From Aggregicoccus sp. 17bor-14 (GTDB lineage Bacteria; Myxococcota; Myxococcia; Myxococcales; Myxococcaceae): a stretch of DNA of 64,000 bases. The notes beneath the pieces are model-generated. The model did no database searches. It was given only the letters and a program-made list of their open reading frames with translations, and was not told where the DNA came from. Position 1 is the stretch's first letter. The number at the start of each line of letters is the position of its first letter. The translations under genes and the position numbers were made by a program. This document shows, piece by piece, positions 1-7,806 of the stretch. The stretch spans positions 186,001-250,000 of the forward strand of contig NZ_VJZZ01000004.1 in NCBI RefSeq assembly GCF_009659535.1. The letters run 5' to 3'.

Positions 1-1
1 G

Positions 2-175
2 AACTACACCATCGCGGTCGTCTCCGCGCCCGAGAAGGAGGAGGCGGGTCCTGCGGCGGCGGCTGCTGCGGCGGCGGCCCCTGCGGCCGGTGCGGCGGCG
101 CCTGCGGCCGGTGCGAAGCCTGCGGCCGGTGCGGCGGCGGCCCCTGCGGCGGCCAAGGCCCCCGCGAAGAAGTAG
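2..175 (+). CDS. rplY: 50S ribosomal protein L25/Ctc, C-terminal end (partial)
   Basis: Only the last 57 codons are present; the gene runs in from the left edge and ends at TAG 173-175. The fragment begins with a beta-strand-like NYTIAVVSAP segment and then becomes an Ala/Pro/Gly-rich tail ending in KAPAKK. L25 of the long Ctc type binds 5S rRNA in the large subunit and often carries a variable, low-complexity C-terminus. The assignment rests mainly on gene order: rplY lies directly upstream of pth in many bacteria, and here pth follows 85 bases later. The core domain lies outside the window, so the identity is inferred rather than seen. Confidence 0.6.
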   Translation, partial: NYTIAVVSAPEKEEAGPAAAAAAAAAPAAGAAAPAAGAKPAAGAAAAPAAAKAPAKK

Positions 176-204
176 TCCCCTTCTTCGCAGGGCTTCAGCA
201 TCCC

Positions 205-244
205 GGGGCCGGCCCTCTTCTGCGGGGTCGGCCCCTTCTCTTTG
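205..244 (+). terminator. Intrinsic terminator after rplY
   Basis: An 11-bp stem (205-215 with 225-235, one G-T pair) closes a 9-base loop and is followed by the pyrimidine/T-rich stretch TTCTCTTT. It lies between the rplY stop and the pth start, so it should limit read-through into pth. Confidence 0.6.
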
Positions 245-260
245 AATCGGAGCGACACAC

Positions 261-836
261 GTGAAGCTCATCTGCGGGCTGGGCAACCCGGGGCGCGAGT
301 ACGAGCGCCACCGCCACAACGTGGGCTTCATGGTGGTGGACCTGCTGCTGGGCCGCGCGCGCGCGAGCCTCAGCCAGGGCAAGTTCGAGGCCCACGTGGG
401 CCAGGGCTCCCTGGGCGGCGAGAAGGTGCTCTTCGTGCTGCCGCAGACCTTCATGAACCTGTCCGGCCGCTCGGTGGCCGCGGCGGCGCGCTTCTACAAG
501 ATCGCCCCCGAGGACGTGCTCGTCATCCACGACGAGCTGGACCTGCCCTTCGGGCGGCTGCAGCTCAAGGCGGGCGGCGGCGCCGGGGGCCACAACGGCC
601 TGCGCAGCATCACCCAGCTGCTGGGCACGGATGGCTACCACCGGCTGCGCTTCGGCATCGACAAGCCGCAGGGCCCCAACGCCAAGGAGCGCGTGGCGGG
701 CTACGTGCTCTCCAACTTCGACGACGGCGAGCGCCGGTCGCTGGAGGACGGGCTGTACCGGGCAGCCGACGCGGCGGAGGCCTGGACGCGCGACGGGCTG
801 GCGAGCGCGATGAACCAGTTCAACCGCAAGGCGTGA
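261..836 (+). CDS. pth: Peptidyl-tRNA hydrolase
   Basis: Cytoplasmic esterase that releases peptides from peptidyl-tRNA lost from stalled ribosomes. The 191-residue product has the usual family length. It shows the N-terminal signature GLGNPG (Asn9), the catalytic His19 in RHNVGF, the substrate-contact segment TFMNLSG near residue 66, the acidic HDELDLPFG segment around Asp91 and GGHNGLRS around Asn112. The start is GTG at 261, with GGAG at 249-252 placed 8 bases upstream. It sits between rplY and the rpsF-rpsR-rplI cluster, a common order for this housekeeping gene. No active-site residue appears to be missing. Confidence 0.95.
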   Translation: MKLICGLGNPGREYERHRHNVGFMVVDLLLGRARASLSQGKFEAHVGQGSLGGEKVLFVLPQTFMNLSGRSVAAAARFYKIAPEDVLVIHDELDLPFGRLQLKAGGGAGGHNGLRSITQLLGTDGYHRLRFGIDKPQGPNAKERVAGYVLSNFDDGERRSLEDGLYRAADAAEAWTRDGLASAMNQFNRKA

Positions 837-865
837 GGGCGGCCCTGATCCGGCGCCGGCCCGGC

Positions 866-894
866 TTGACTTGGGCCCCACCCCCTCATACAAG
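866..894 (+). promoter_or_regulatory. Sigma-70-type promoter for the rpsF operon
   Basis: TTGACT (866-871), a 17-base spacer and TACAAG (889-894) make a near-consensus housekeeping promoter. Transcription would start near 901, leaving a leader of about 200 bases before rpsF. Confidence 0.55.
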
Positions 895-900
895 GCCCCC

Positions 901-1099
901 CTCCCCGGAAGCCTCCGGCCCCGGGGGCTGTTCTTTTCCAGCTTCCCGAGGGCACCTCCGCCCCCGGGACGAAGCGCGAAGGTGACGGGCGCGCCGTTTT
1001 CCCGTCCCCGGTCGCAGGCCCCTTTCTCGGCCCGCGCCACCGTCTTCCCGCTCCATGCCGGTGCATGGGGCCCTCAACCAACCCCAAGGGGAGAGAAAC
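901..1099 (+). promoter_or_regulatory. Long rpsF leader, candidate S6:S18 autoregulatory RNA
   Basis: About 200 transcribed but untranslated bases precede rpsF. Near its 5' end the leader holds an imperfect hairpin, with outer arms GGAAGC (about 908) and GCTTCC (about 942) around a GC-rich inner stem containing CCG. Bacterial rpsF leaders often bind the S6:S18 complex through a CCG-bearing hairpin. Whether this one does is inference; I have not folded it computationally. Confidence 0.3.
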
Positions 1100-1585
1100 A
1101 TGGCAGAGACGCAGGCCGCCAAGCGGCTTCGTGAGTACGAGACCATCTTCCTGGTCAAGCCCGACGCGACGGACGACACCGTGGACAAGCTCAAGGAGCG
1201 CGTCCGCGGCATCATCAACCGCGAGGGTGGCAAGGCCCTCAAGTTCACCATCTGGGGCAAGAAGAAGACGATGTTCCCGGTGGCGAAGCAGCCCCGGGCC
1301 ATCTACGTGCACACCTCCTTCCTCGGCGGGCACGCCCTAGTGGCCGAGGTGGAGCGCAACCTGCGCAACATCGACGAGGTCACCCGCTTCATCTCGGTGA
1401 AGCTCGCCGACGAGGTGGACCCCGAGACGCGCCCCGTCCAGGAGGACGTGAAGATGGCCGGCGACACCGAGGAGGTGCCGCGCGTGCCCGGTGCGAACGA
1501 GCGCGCCGAGGGCGCCCCCTTCCGCGCCACGGCTGCCGTCGAGGAGCCCGCGGGTGAGGACGACGAGGCCGGCGAGGAGCCGTAG
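1100..1585 (+). CDS. rpsF: 30S ribosomal protein S6 with extended acidic tail
   Basis: Small-subunit protein that pairs with S18 on the central domain of 16S rRNA. The start is taken as ATG 1100, preceded by a strong purine-rich SD (GGGGAGAG); an in-frame upstream ATG at 1055 lacks one. The S6 fold is recognisable from [11 protein letters not shown] to [15 protein letters not shown] (about residues 7-110). The 161-residue protein is longer than typical S6 (about 100-135) because of a tail of about 50 residues rich in Glu, Ala and Asp, ending EDDEAGEEP. It is the first gene of rpsF-rpsR-rplI, 44 bases before rpsR, so S6 and S18 should be made together. Confidence 0.95.
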   Translation: MAETQAAKRLREYETIFLVKPDATDDTVDKLKERVRGIINREGGKALKFTIWGKKKTMFPVAKQPRAIYVHTSFLGGHALVAEVERNLRNIDEVTRFISVKLADEVDPETRPVQEDVKMAGDTEEVPRVPGANERAEGAPFRATAAVEEPAGEDDEAGEEP

Positions 1586-1629
1586 GGCATCCCCGGTCTT
1601 TCACGACAACTTCTGACGAGAGAAATCAC

Positions 1630-2073
1630 ATGAGCACGGACAAGACGACTTCGACTGGGACCGGCGGCGGCCGCTCCTTCGGCGGTGGCGGCGGCGGCGG
1701 GAGCGGCGGTGGCCGCTCCTTCGGCGGTGGCGGCGGCGGCGGTGGTGGCTACGGCGGCGGCGGCTTCGGTGGTGGCGGGCGCGGCGGCGGCGACGACCGC
1801 GGCGGGCGCGACGACCGCGGCGGCGGCATGGACGACGACAAGCGCGGTGGGCGCGGCTTCGGCCGCAAGAAGGTCTGCCGCTTCTGCGCCGAGAAGGGCG
1901 CGAAGGTGGACTTCAAGGATCAGGCGGCGCTCAAGTACTTCGTGACCGAGCGCGGCAAGATCATCCCCCGTCGCATCTCCGGCAACTGCGCGAAGCACCA
2001 GCGCGAGGTGGCGGTGGCCATCAAGCGCGCCCGCGGCATCGCGCTCATCCCCTACAACGCGCTGGTCGGCTAG
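1630..2073 (+). CDS. rpsR: 30S ribosomal protein S18 with long glycine-rich N-terminal extension
   Basis: S18 binds S6 and helps build the 30S platform. The ribosomal core is residues 79-147, from GRKKVCRFC to IPYNALVG, matching a normal S18 of about 75 residues. A Cys83-x2-Cys86 pair and a Cys120-x2-His123 pair suggest a zinc-binding form. In front lies an unusual extension of about 78 residues, made of GGG runs broken by RSF, Y, F and RGG-like [11 protein letters not shown] units, which resembles RGG-type RNA-binding low-complexity tails. The start ATG has AGAG upstream in ACGAGAGAAATCAC. The extension is continuous with the core in one frame and not separated by a better SD, so it appears real, although an internal start cannot be excluded by eye. 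Confidence 0.93.
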   Translation: MSTDKTTSTGTGGGRSFGGGGGGGSGGGRSFGGGGGGGGGYGGGGFGGGGRGGGDDRGGRDDRGGGMDDDKRGGRGFGRKKVCRFCAEKGAKVDFKDQAALKYFVTERGKIIPRRISGNCAKHQREVAVAIKRARGIALIPYNALVG

Positions 2074-2108
2074 CCCGCCCGCCCTTTCGGGAAGAATCGA
2101 GAACGAAC

Positions 2109-2555
2109 ATGAAGGTCATTCTTCGAGAGGACATCGACAACCTCGGCAAGTCCGGCGAGCTCGTCACGGTCAAGGACGGCTTCGGCCGCAACTACCTCCT
2201 GCCCCGCAAGCTGGCGGTGCTCGCCAGCGAGCAGAACCTGCGCCAGCTGCAGCACGAGCAGGCCGTGCAGAGCGCGCGCAGCGCCAAGCTGCGCGCCGGT
2301 GCGGAGGAGCAGGCCAAGAAGGTCGGCGCCGTCGCCGTCACCCTGCGCCGCAAGGTGGGTGAGCAGGACAAGCTGTTCGGCTCCGTCACGGCGCTGGACA
2401 TCGCCGAGGCGCTCGCCGCCGCCGGCCAGAAGGTGGACCGCCGTCACATCCACCTGCCCGAGCCGATCAAGACCCTGGGCAAGCACACCGTGGAGCTGCG
2501 CCTGCACCGCGACGTGACCGCCAAGATCAACGTCGAGGTCGCGCCCGAGGCCTAG
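2109..2555 (+). CDS. rplI: 50S ribosomal protein L9
   Basis: Large-subunit protein made of two globular domains joined by a long helix. The 148-residue length is typical. The N-terminal rRNA-binding motif MKVILREDIDNLGKSG and the conserved GFGRNYLLPRKLA segment (about residues 24-37) are both present. The connecting helix (about 45-80) is rich in Gln, Ala and Lys, and the C-terminal domain ends with LHRDVTAKINVEVAPEA. It is third in rpsF-rpsR-rplI, 35 bases after rpsR. A hairpin just downstream separates it from dnaB. Confidence 0.96.
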   Translation: MKVILREDIDNLGKSGELVTVKDGFGRNYLLPRKLAVLASEQNLRQLQHEQAVQSARSAKLRAGAEEQAKKVGAVAVTLRRKVGEQDKLFGSVTALDIAEALAAAGQKVDRRHIHLPEPIKTLGKHTVELRLHRDVTAKINVEVAPEA

Positions 2556-2585
2556 CGCCTCGCGCCGCACACCGCTTCGAGCGAG

Positions 2586-2621
2586 GGCCGTCCCGGGAGA
2601 CCGGGGCGGCCTTCGTGCTTT
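2586..2621 (+). terminator. Intrinsic terminator after rplI
   Basis: An 11-bp stem (2586-2596 with 2601-2611, one G-T pair) closes a GAGA tetraloop and is followed by TTCGTGCTTTC. It fits the end of the ribosomal-protein operon ahead of dnaB. Confidence 0.6.
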
Positions 2622-2703
2622 CAGGGGCTTGCAGCGTCCTGCAGCCGCAGGCAGCCCCCTAGGGTGCAGGGGTCGCTCGCCCCGGCTACACTGGGAGGCT
2701 GCC

Positions 2704-4080
2704 ATGCAGAACTTGAATGTGCTCGACGGGGGCCGGGAGGGGCGGCGGGTCCACGAGGATCTCGCCGCGGAGCGCGCGGTGCTGGGCGCCGTGCTCCAGG
2801 ACAACACGCTCATCTCGGACATCGCCGAGGTCGTCCACCCGGACGACTTCAGCCACCCCGCGCACGCGCAGATCTTCGCGGCGATGCTCGGCCTGGACGG
2901 CAGCGCGCGCCAGGTGGACCACCTCACGCTCGCCGAGGAGCTGAAGACGCGCGGGCAGCTGTCCCACGTGGGCGGCCCCAGCTACCTGATGGGGCTGGAC
3001 CAGGTGGTGCCGCTCGCCTCCAACGCCACCCAGTACGCGCACATCGTCAAGGACCAGGCCCTGCGCCGGCGCCTCGCGGGCGTGGGCAAGGAGATCCAGG
3101 ACCTCGCCAGCACGGACACCGGCGACCTCGAGGTGCTGCTCGACGAGGCGGAGCGCAAGGTGTTCCTCCTCGCGGAGAAGAAGCGCGAGGGCGACCTGCT
3201 GCCCGTCTCCGCGCTGATGGAGAAGACGCTCGACCTGCTGGACAAGATGAAGGCGGCCGCCACGGGCGTGACCGGCCTCTCCACCGGCTTCGTCGACCTG
3301 GACATGCAGCTCACGGGTCTGCACGGCGGCGAGCTCATCATCCTCGCGGCGCGCCCCGGCATCGGGAAGACCTCCTTCGCGATGAACATCGCCACCAACG
3401 CGGCCCTCAAGGAGAACCGCGCGGTGGCCATCTTCAGCCTCGAAATGCCCTCGGACCAGCTGCTCATGCGCCTGCTCGCCTCGAGCGCGCGCGTGGACAT
3501 GAAGAAGCTGCGCGGCGGGCGCCTCACCCCGCACGACGAGGAGAAGTTCCAGGAGATGGCGGGCGCGCTCTACAACGCGCCGCTCTACATCGACGACTCG
3601 GGCGGCCTGTCCCCCTTCGACCTGCGCGCCAAGGCGCGCCGCCTGAAGCAGAAGGACGACCGGCTGGGCCTCATCATCATCGACTACCTCCAGCTCATGC
3701 ACCAGAAGGGCAAGGTGGAGAGCCGCCAGCTGGAGGTCTCCGAGATCAGCCGCTCGCTCAAGCAGCTGGCCAAGGAGCTGGAGGTGCCGATCATCGCGCT
3801 CAGCCAGCTCAACCGTAAGGTGGAGGAGCGCAAGGGCGGCAAGCCCATGCTCTCGGACCTGCGCGAGTCGGGCTCCATCGAGCAGGACGCGGACGTGGTG
3901 ATGTTCATCCACCGCGAGGACCCGCCCGAGGGCGAGGAGGCCGCCCCCCGCTCCTCCACCGCCATCCCGGTGGAGCTCGTGGTGGCCAAGCAGCGCAACG
4001 GTCCCATCGGCAGCGTGGACCTGGTCTTCCTCGCGGAGTTCACCCGCTTCGAGAGCCGGGCGAAGGGGGACTTCCAGTGA
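2704..4080 (+). CDS. dnaB: Replicative DNA helicase DnaB
   Basis: Hexameric 5'-3' helicase that unwinds DNA at the replication fork. The start ATG 2704 is preceded by GGGAGG (2692-2697) and gives 458 residues, the usual length; an in-frame start at 2629 would add 25 residues without an SD. The N-terminal primase/loader-interaction domain starts at AAERAVLGAVLQDN. The RecA-like ATPase has Walker A ARPGIGKT (Lys222), the Walker B-type strand LIIIDYLQL and the conserved LSQLNRKVEERKGGKP segment. The order rplI-dnaB is widely conserved. Its last codon overlaps the start of the next gene (GTGA), so the two are translationally coupled. Confidence 0.97.
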   Translation: MQNLNVLDGGREGRRVHEDLAAERAVLGAVLQDNTLISDIAEVVHPDDFSHPAHAQIFAAMLGLDGSARQVDHLTLAEELKTRGQLSHVGGPSYLMGLDQVVPLASNATQYAHIVKDQALRRRLAGVGKEIQDLASTDTGDLEVLLDEAERKVFLLAEKKREGDLLPVSALMEKTLDLLDKMKAAATGVTGLSTGFVDLDMQLTGLHGGELIILAARPGIGKTSFAMNIATNAALKENRAVAIFSLEMPSDQLLMRLLASSARVDMKKLRGGRLTPHDEEKFQEMAGALYNAPLYIDDSGGLSPFDLRAKARRLKQKDDRLGLIIIDYLQLMHQKGKVESRQLEVSEISRSLKQLAKELEVPIIALSQLNRKVEERKGGKPMLSDLRESGSIEQDADVVMFIHREDPPEGEEAAPRSSTAIPVELVVAKQRNGPIGSVDLVFLAEFTRFESRAKGDFQ

Positions 4081-5009
4081 CCGAGGGCGGTACCCCCGCG
4101 CCGCCCGCTCCGGGCGCAGGCCGGCTCATCCTCGTGGTGGACGACGACGCGGTCACCTGCGCGCTCCTGCGCGACCTGTGCGGCGCGCTGGGCCACGAGG
4201 TGGCGGTGGCGGGAGACGGCGAGGAGGCGCTCGCGCGCGTCGCCGAGCGCAAGCCGGACCTCGTCCTCCTGGACCTGATGATGCCCCGGCGAGACGGCTT
4301 CGGCGTGCTGCAGGCCCTGCGCTCGGCCGAGGCCACGCGGGGGCTGCCCGTCATCGTGCTCACCGCCATGGGGGACATGGACGGGAAGATCCGCGGCATG
4401 GAGCTGGGGGCGGACGACTACGTCACCAAGCCCTTCAAGCTCACCGAGCTGCAGGCGCGCATTCACGCAGCCCTCACCGTGCGCGACTACCGCGAGCGGC
4501 TCGCCGCGGCCGAGGAGGAGCTGAGCCTCCTGCGCGCCATCGACCCGCTCACCGGCGCGGGCACCTTCGCGCAGCTGAAGGTCAGCCTGGACGCGGAGGT
4601 GGCGCGCTCGCGGCGCTACGGGCGCCCCGCGGCGCTCCTGCTCTTCGGGCTCGAGGACTACGCCGGCCTGCGCCACGAGGTGGGGCGCGTGGCCTGCGAC
4701 CAGCTGCTCGCGGACCTCGCCCACGCGGTGCGCACGCTCTTTCGCGGCGCGGACCGGCTCTTCCGCACGGACGTGGAGGAGTTCATCGTCCTGCTGCCGG
4801 AGACGGACCTCGCCGGCGCACGCGTGGCCGCCGAGCGCCTGGAGGCGCGCGCCCGCGAGCTGAGCGCGGAGGGCCCCAACGGCCCCGTGGCCGCCTCCCT
4901 GCGGGTGGCCTGCGCCGTGTTCCCCCACCCGAACGTGCACTCGGGCGAGGACCTGCTGCGCGAGGCGAACCGCCACTTCGTGGCCCTGCGCGCGCGCTCG
5001 GCCTCCTAG
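4077..5009 (+). CDS. Receiver protein with degenerate GGDEF domain
   Basis: The 310-residue cytoplasmic protein begins with GTG overlapping the dnaB stop. Residues 16-135 form a response-regulator receiver with the acidic pocket VDDD, phospho-acceptor Asp66 in LLDLMMP and Lys118 in TKPF. A coiled linker (about 136-152) leads to a GGDEF-like domain (about 155-305) that opens with DPLTG. The signature loop reads DVEEF (232-236) instead of GGDEF/GGEEF, so the paired glycines that bind GTP are lost and diguanylate cyclase activity is unlikely. It could act as a phosphorylation-controlled binding partner or a c-di-GMP/GTP sensor. Coupling to dnaB hints at a link to replication but does not prove one. 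Confidence 0.85.
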   Translation: MTEGGTPAPPAPGAGRLILVVDDDAVTCALLRDLCGALGHEVAVAGDGEEALARVAERKPDLVLLDLMMPRRDGFGVLQALRSAEATRGLPVIVLTAMGDMDGKIRGMELGADDYVTKPFKLTELQARIHAALTVRDYRERLAAAEEELSLLRAIDPLTGAGTFAQLKVSLDAEVARSRRYGRPAALLLFGLEDYAGLRHEVGRVACDQLLADLAHAVRTLFRGADRLFRTDVEEFIVLLPETDLAGARVAAERLEARARELSAEGPNGPVAASLRVACAVFPHPNVHSGEDLLREANRHFVALRARSAS

Positions 5010-5034
5010 CCTTTCCCAGCGCCCCCGAAACGAC

Positions 5035-5072
5035 GACGCCCTCCCCTTCCGCAGCGGAAAGAGGAGGGCGTC
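5035..5072. terminator. Hairpin between convergent genes (first of two)
   Basis: A 10-bp perfect stem, GACGCCCTCC (5035-5044) with GGAGGGCGTC (5063-5072), contains a nested TTCCGC/GCGGAA hairpin in its loop and is followed by TTCGCTT. It terminates the dnaB/GGDEF transcript. Confidence 0.6.
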
Positions 5073-5080
5073 TTCGCTTG

Positions 5081-5108
5081 CCGTGGGGCCCGTCTCGCGG
5101 CCCCACGG
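5081..5108. terminator. Hairpin between convergent genes (second of two)
   Basis: A perfect 10-bp stem, CCGTGGGGCC (5081-5090) with GGCCCCACGG (5099-5108), lies 18 bases beyond the stop of the minus-strand lipoprotein gene. It lacks a clear T-run on that strand, so termination efficiency is uncertain. Confidence 0.45.
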
Positions 5109-5126
5109 CGGAGGGTGCACTGCGCG

Positions 5127-7568
5127 CTAGCCGATGGGCGTCACGCAGGCGCACACGGTAGTGCGGTTGTCGAACACCTGGCCGCTGGGGCAGCCCGCGA
5201 CCGGAGCCTTGCAGATGCAGGTGTTGGTCGTAGCGGTGTCGCACGAGAGCTTGCCCTGGCAGTGGTCCGGATCGTTCGGGTCGTACTTCGGATCCTCGAA
5301 GCACGGCGCCTTGCCGTCCGGGTCGCTCTTACCGTCCACCCAGTAGCGGTACGAGACGGCCGCGTTGCCCGTGCCCGTCGAGGCGGGGCGGCAGGCGCCG
5401 TAGAACGAGAGCGTCTTGCTCACGCCGTTGACGTCGAAGCCGTTCACGCGGCTGCGAGGCAGGTCCGTGTTGCTGGGGCAGGCGGTGGGGTTGGTCACGC
5501 TCTCCAGGCCCACGCGCACCGAGGCACCGATGGGCGGCTTGGCGAGCTTGTAGCCCGCGGCCGCGATGGTGCTGTCCACGATGCCGTTGATCGTCGCGGT
5601 GATGTTCGCCGCATCGCGGATGCTGCCCACCACGCCGCTGGTCTGCGCGATGACGTCAGCATGGCGCGGATTGGTGTTGTCCTCCTGGGAGTCACAGCGA
5701 GCGCCGTCCGGCGGGCAGATGATGCCGTGCACCGCGATGGACTGGTTGGCGGGGTTACCGGTCTGGAAGAAGGTGTTGAAGGCCGCCACCGAATCCGTGG
5801 ACTGGTCGCGCGTATCGGTCAGCAGCACCACCACCGGGATGGCGTCCGGGCGCGCCTTCTGAGCACCGGTAGCGACGCTCCCGCAAGAAAATTTCAGGCC
5901 CTCGCGCGCCGCATCCAATGACTTTTCGGTGGGAGTGCCATCGATATTTACCCAACACTCGGTGTTCGCGGAGCACGTGGTGTTCGCGAGGGTGCTGCTG
6001 ATGGGCGCGCACTTGCCAATGCCCGTGTCACAGAGCGTGCCACCGGTGCACTGCGAGTTGGAGGTGCAGCTGGTCGAGTTCGCCGTCCCGAGAACGACGC
6101 ACATGTTAGTAGCCGAGGCGCAGTACGCCTTGGGCGTCAGCCACGCCTTGAACTGGTCGATGTTGGTCGTGTAGCCGCGGAAGACGTTCGTGTTGGGCTC
6201 ACCCGACGTCGTGTACGAGGTCGTGACCATGCCGATGCGCCAGTCCAGCGAGGAGGCGCCCAGCTTCGCCGCCACGTCCGTGGCGGCCTTGGCGAGGAAG
6301 TCCTGTGAGGTCGCCATCGAGCCGCTGTCGTCCACGACGAAGAGGAAGTCCACCTTGCCGCGGCCCGTGACGAACGGCTCGCACTGCACCGAGTTGGTGT
6401 CCACGTACTGGGCGAGGCCCGTGCCGCCGGCCACGTCCTCGATGACGAGGCGTGACGGCAGCGATGCGTCATCGAAGCGAGCCGCGCTGCTGATCGCCAG
6501 CACCACGATCACGCTCTGGTTCGAGCGGTGCACGAACTCCGCCTGGATCTTGAACGGGCCGCTGATGCCCGCGGTACCGGTGAGGGCGCCGGCCCCCGAG
6601 CCCACCAGGGAGGTAGCCAGCGAGTTCGCGTAGGCGACGAGGTCCGTGGTCGCCGTCGACGCGTAGAACGCCTGCGTTGCCGCGGTGCCGTCCCAGGTTG
6701 TGAAGTTCTGGCGCGTGGACGGTGCACCGGCGCCGATGGTGGCGCGCAGGCCCTCCTCGTCCTTATCCGGCGTGGTCGAGGTGCCAACCTGGCCGGTCTT
6801 GTAGGCGATGAAGGCCACCTTGCTGTCCGGGTCGTAGCCGATGGTGCCCTTCACCGCGCTGCTCACGACCATGTCCTTGAGCTCCGCGTCCGAGAACGTG
6901 GAGGGCAGGCCCAGCGTCAGGTCCGGTGCGCTCAGCTTCTTCACCGTGACGGGCTTCAGGTTGTTGGTGCTGCACACCTGCGCCACGAGCGGGCTCGCGT
7001 CCCCCGACTTGCCGGGGTCGAGCTCGCCGGGGTCCACCTTACCGTTCTGGTTGCCGTCCTCGGCGCCGTCCTGCATCCCGTCGCCGTCGCTGTCCGCCTT
7101 CGTCGGGTCGCTCACCGTGGCCGGATCCGCATCTGCGACGAAGGTGGTGCAGCGCGAGGGCTCGAGGTTCTGCGTGACGCCACGCTCCACGCCGTCCGTG
7201 AGGCCGTCGCCGTCCGTGTCCAGCTTGGTGGGGTCGGTCTCGCCGGGGTCCACCGTGCCGTTGGCATTCTGGTCCTCGCCCTTCATGCTCCCCTGGCTCG
7301 GCCCGTCCAGCAGGCCGTCACAGTCGGTGTCGCGGCTGTTCGGGTCGGTCTCGCCCTCGTCCACGCGCCCGTTGCCGTTCTTGTCCTCGACGGAGTTGGG
7401 GATGCCGTCGCCGTCCGAGTCGGTGGCGGTGGGCGTGATGACGGGGCCGCCGCCATCGGGCGTGCCGCTGTCCACCGGGTCGGTGCCATCTCCGCCACCG
7501 CTGCAGGCCGCCGCTGCCGTCAGCACCGACGCGAGCAGCGCCGCGCGAAACAGTCCTCGCATGTTCAT
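5127..7568 (-). CDS. Large VWA-domain lipoprotein with calcium-binding (TSP3-like) repeats
   Basis: The 813-residue surface or periplasmic lipoprotein starts at ATG 7568. The signal peptide ends in a lipobox, LTAAAAC. Residues of roughly 30-210 hold several Asp-rich thrombospondin type 3-like repeats of the form DSDGDGIPNSVEDKNGNG. A von Willebrand factor A domain begins near residue 400, with the metal-ion adhesion motif DDSGS about residue 411. The C-terminus (about the last 50 residues) is Cys-rich and EGF-like (CSANTEC and CICKAPVAGC). The layout recalls outer-membrane adhesion lipoproteins of myxobacterial gliding motility such as CglB or CglD. That match is from memory of architecture only, so no symbol is given. 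The 238 bases upstream (7569-7806) contain no gene I can see. Confidence 0.85.
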   Translation of the reverse strand: MNMRGLFRAALLASVLTAAAACSGGGDGTDPVDSGTPDGGGPVITPTATDSDGDGIPNSVEDKNGNGRVDEGETDPNSRDTDCDGLLDGPSQGSMKGEDQNANGTVDPGETDPTKLDTDGDGLTDGVERGVTQNLEPSRCTTFVADADPATVSDPTKADSDGDGMQDGAEDGNQNGKVDPGELDPGKSGDASPLVAQVCSTNNLKPVTVKKLSAPDLTLGLPSTFSDAELKDMVVSSAVKGTIGYDPDSKVAFIAYKTGQVGTSTTPDKDEEGLRATIGAGAPSTRQNFTTWDGTAATQAFYASTATTDLVAYANSLATSLVGSGAGALTGTAGISGPFKIQAEFVHRSNQSVIVVLAISSAARFDDASLPSRLVIEDVAGGTGLAQYVDTNSVQCEPFVTGRGKVDFLFVVDDSGSMATSQDFLAKAATDVAAKLGASSLDWRIGMVTTSYTTSGEPNTNVFRGYTTNIDQFKAWLTPKAYCASATNMCVVLGTANSTSCTSNSQCTGGTLCDTGIGKCAPISSTLANTTCSANTECWVNIDGTPTEKSLDAAREGLKFSCGSVATGAQKARPDAIPVVVLLTDTRDQSTDSVAAFNTFFQTGNPANQSIAVHGIICPPDGARCDSQEDNTNPRHADVIAQTSGVVGSIRDAANITATINGIVDSTIAAAGYKLAKPPIGASVRVGLESVTNPTACPSNTDLPRSRVNGFDVNGVSKTLSFYGACRPASTGTGNAAVSYRYWVDGKSDPDGKAPCFEDPKYDPNDPDHCQGKLSCDTATTNTCICKAPVAGCPSGQVFDNRTTVCACVTPIG

Positions 7569-7806
7569 GGTCGTGTCTCTCTTCCAGAGGGTGTGCTCGC
7601 GCGCCCGGAACACTGCCCGCCCGCGCGCGAATTCGGCTGGGAGCATACGCGCCGCGGAAGCTGCCGCAATGTAGGCGCTTGCGTGTTTCGCTGGAGTCGC
7701 CTTTTTCGCGCCCCACCGCGCGTGCGCACGCGCTGGAGCCGATTTCTCGGCCTCGGGCGGCGCTCGGGGGATGTAGGGGCGCGTGCGCCTGCGCGTGCGC
7801 GCGGGC

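Noticed and set aside
1055..1099. Upstream start of rpsF (15 extra residues)
   Set aside because: No SD before ATG 1055, whereas ATG 1100 has GGGGAGAG and begins just before the conserved S6 core.
2629..2703. Upstream start of dnaB (25 extra residues)
   Set aside because: The added segment starts within 10 bases of the terminator hairpin, has no SD and does not look like DnaB; ATG 2704 has GGGAGG.
7569..7646. N-terminal extension of the VWA lipoprotein gene
   Set aside because: Starting at 7646 would put 26 charged residues before the signal peptide and prevent recognition of the lipobox.
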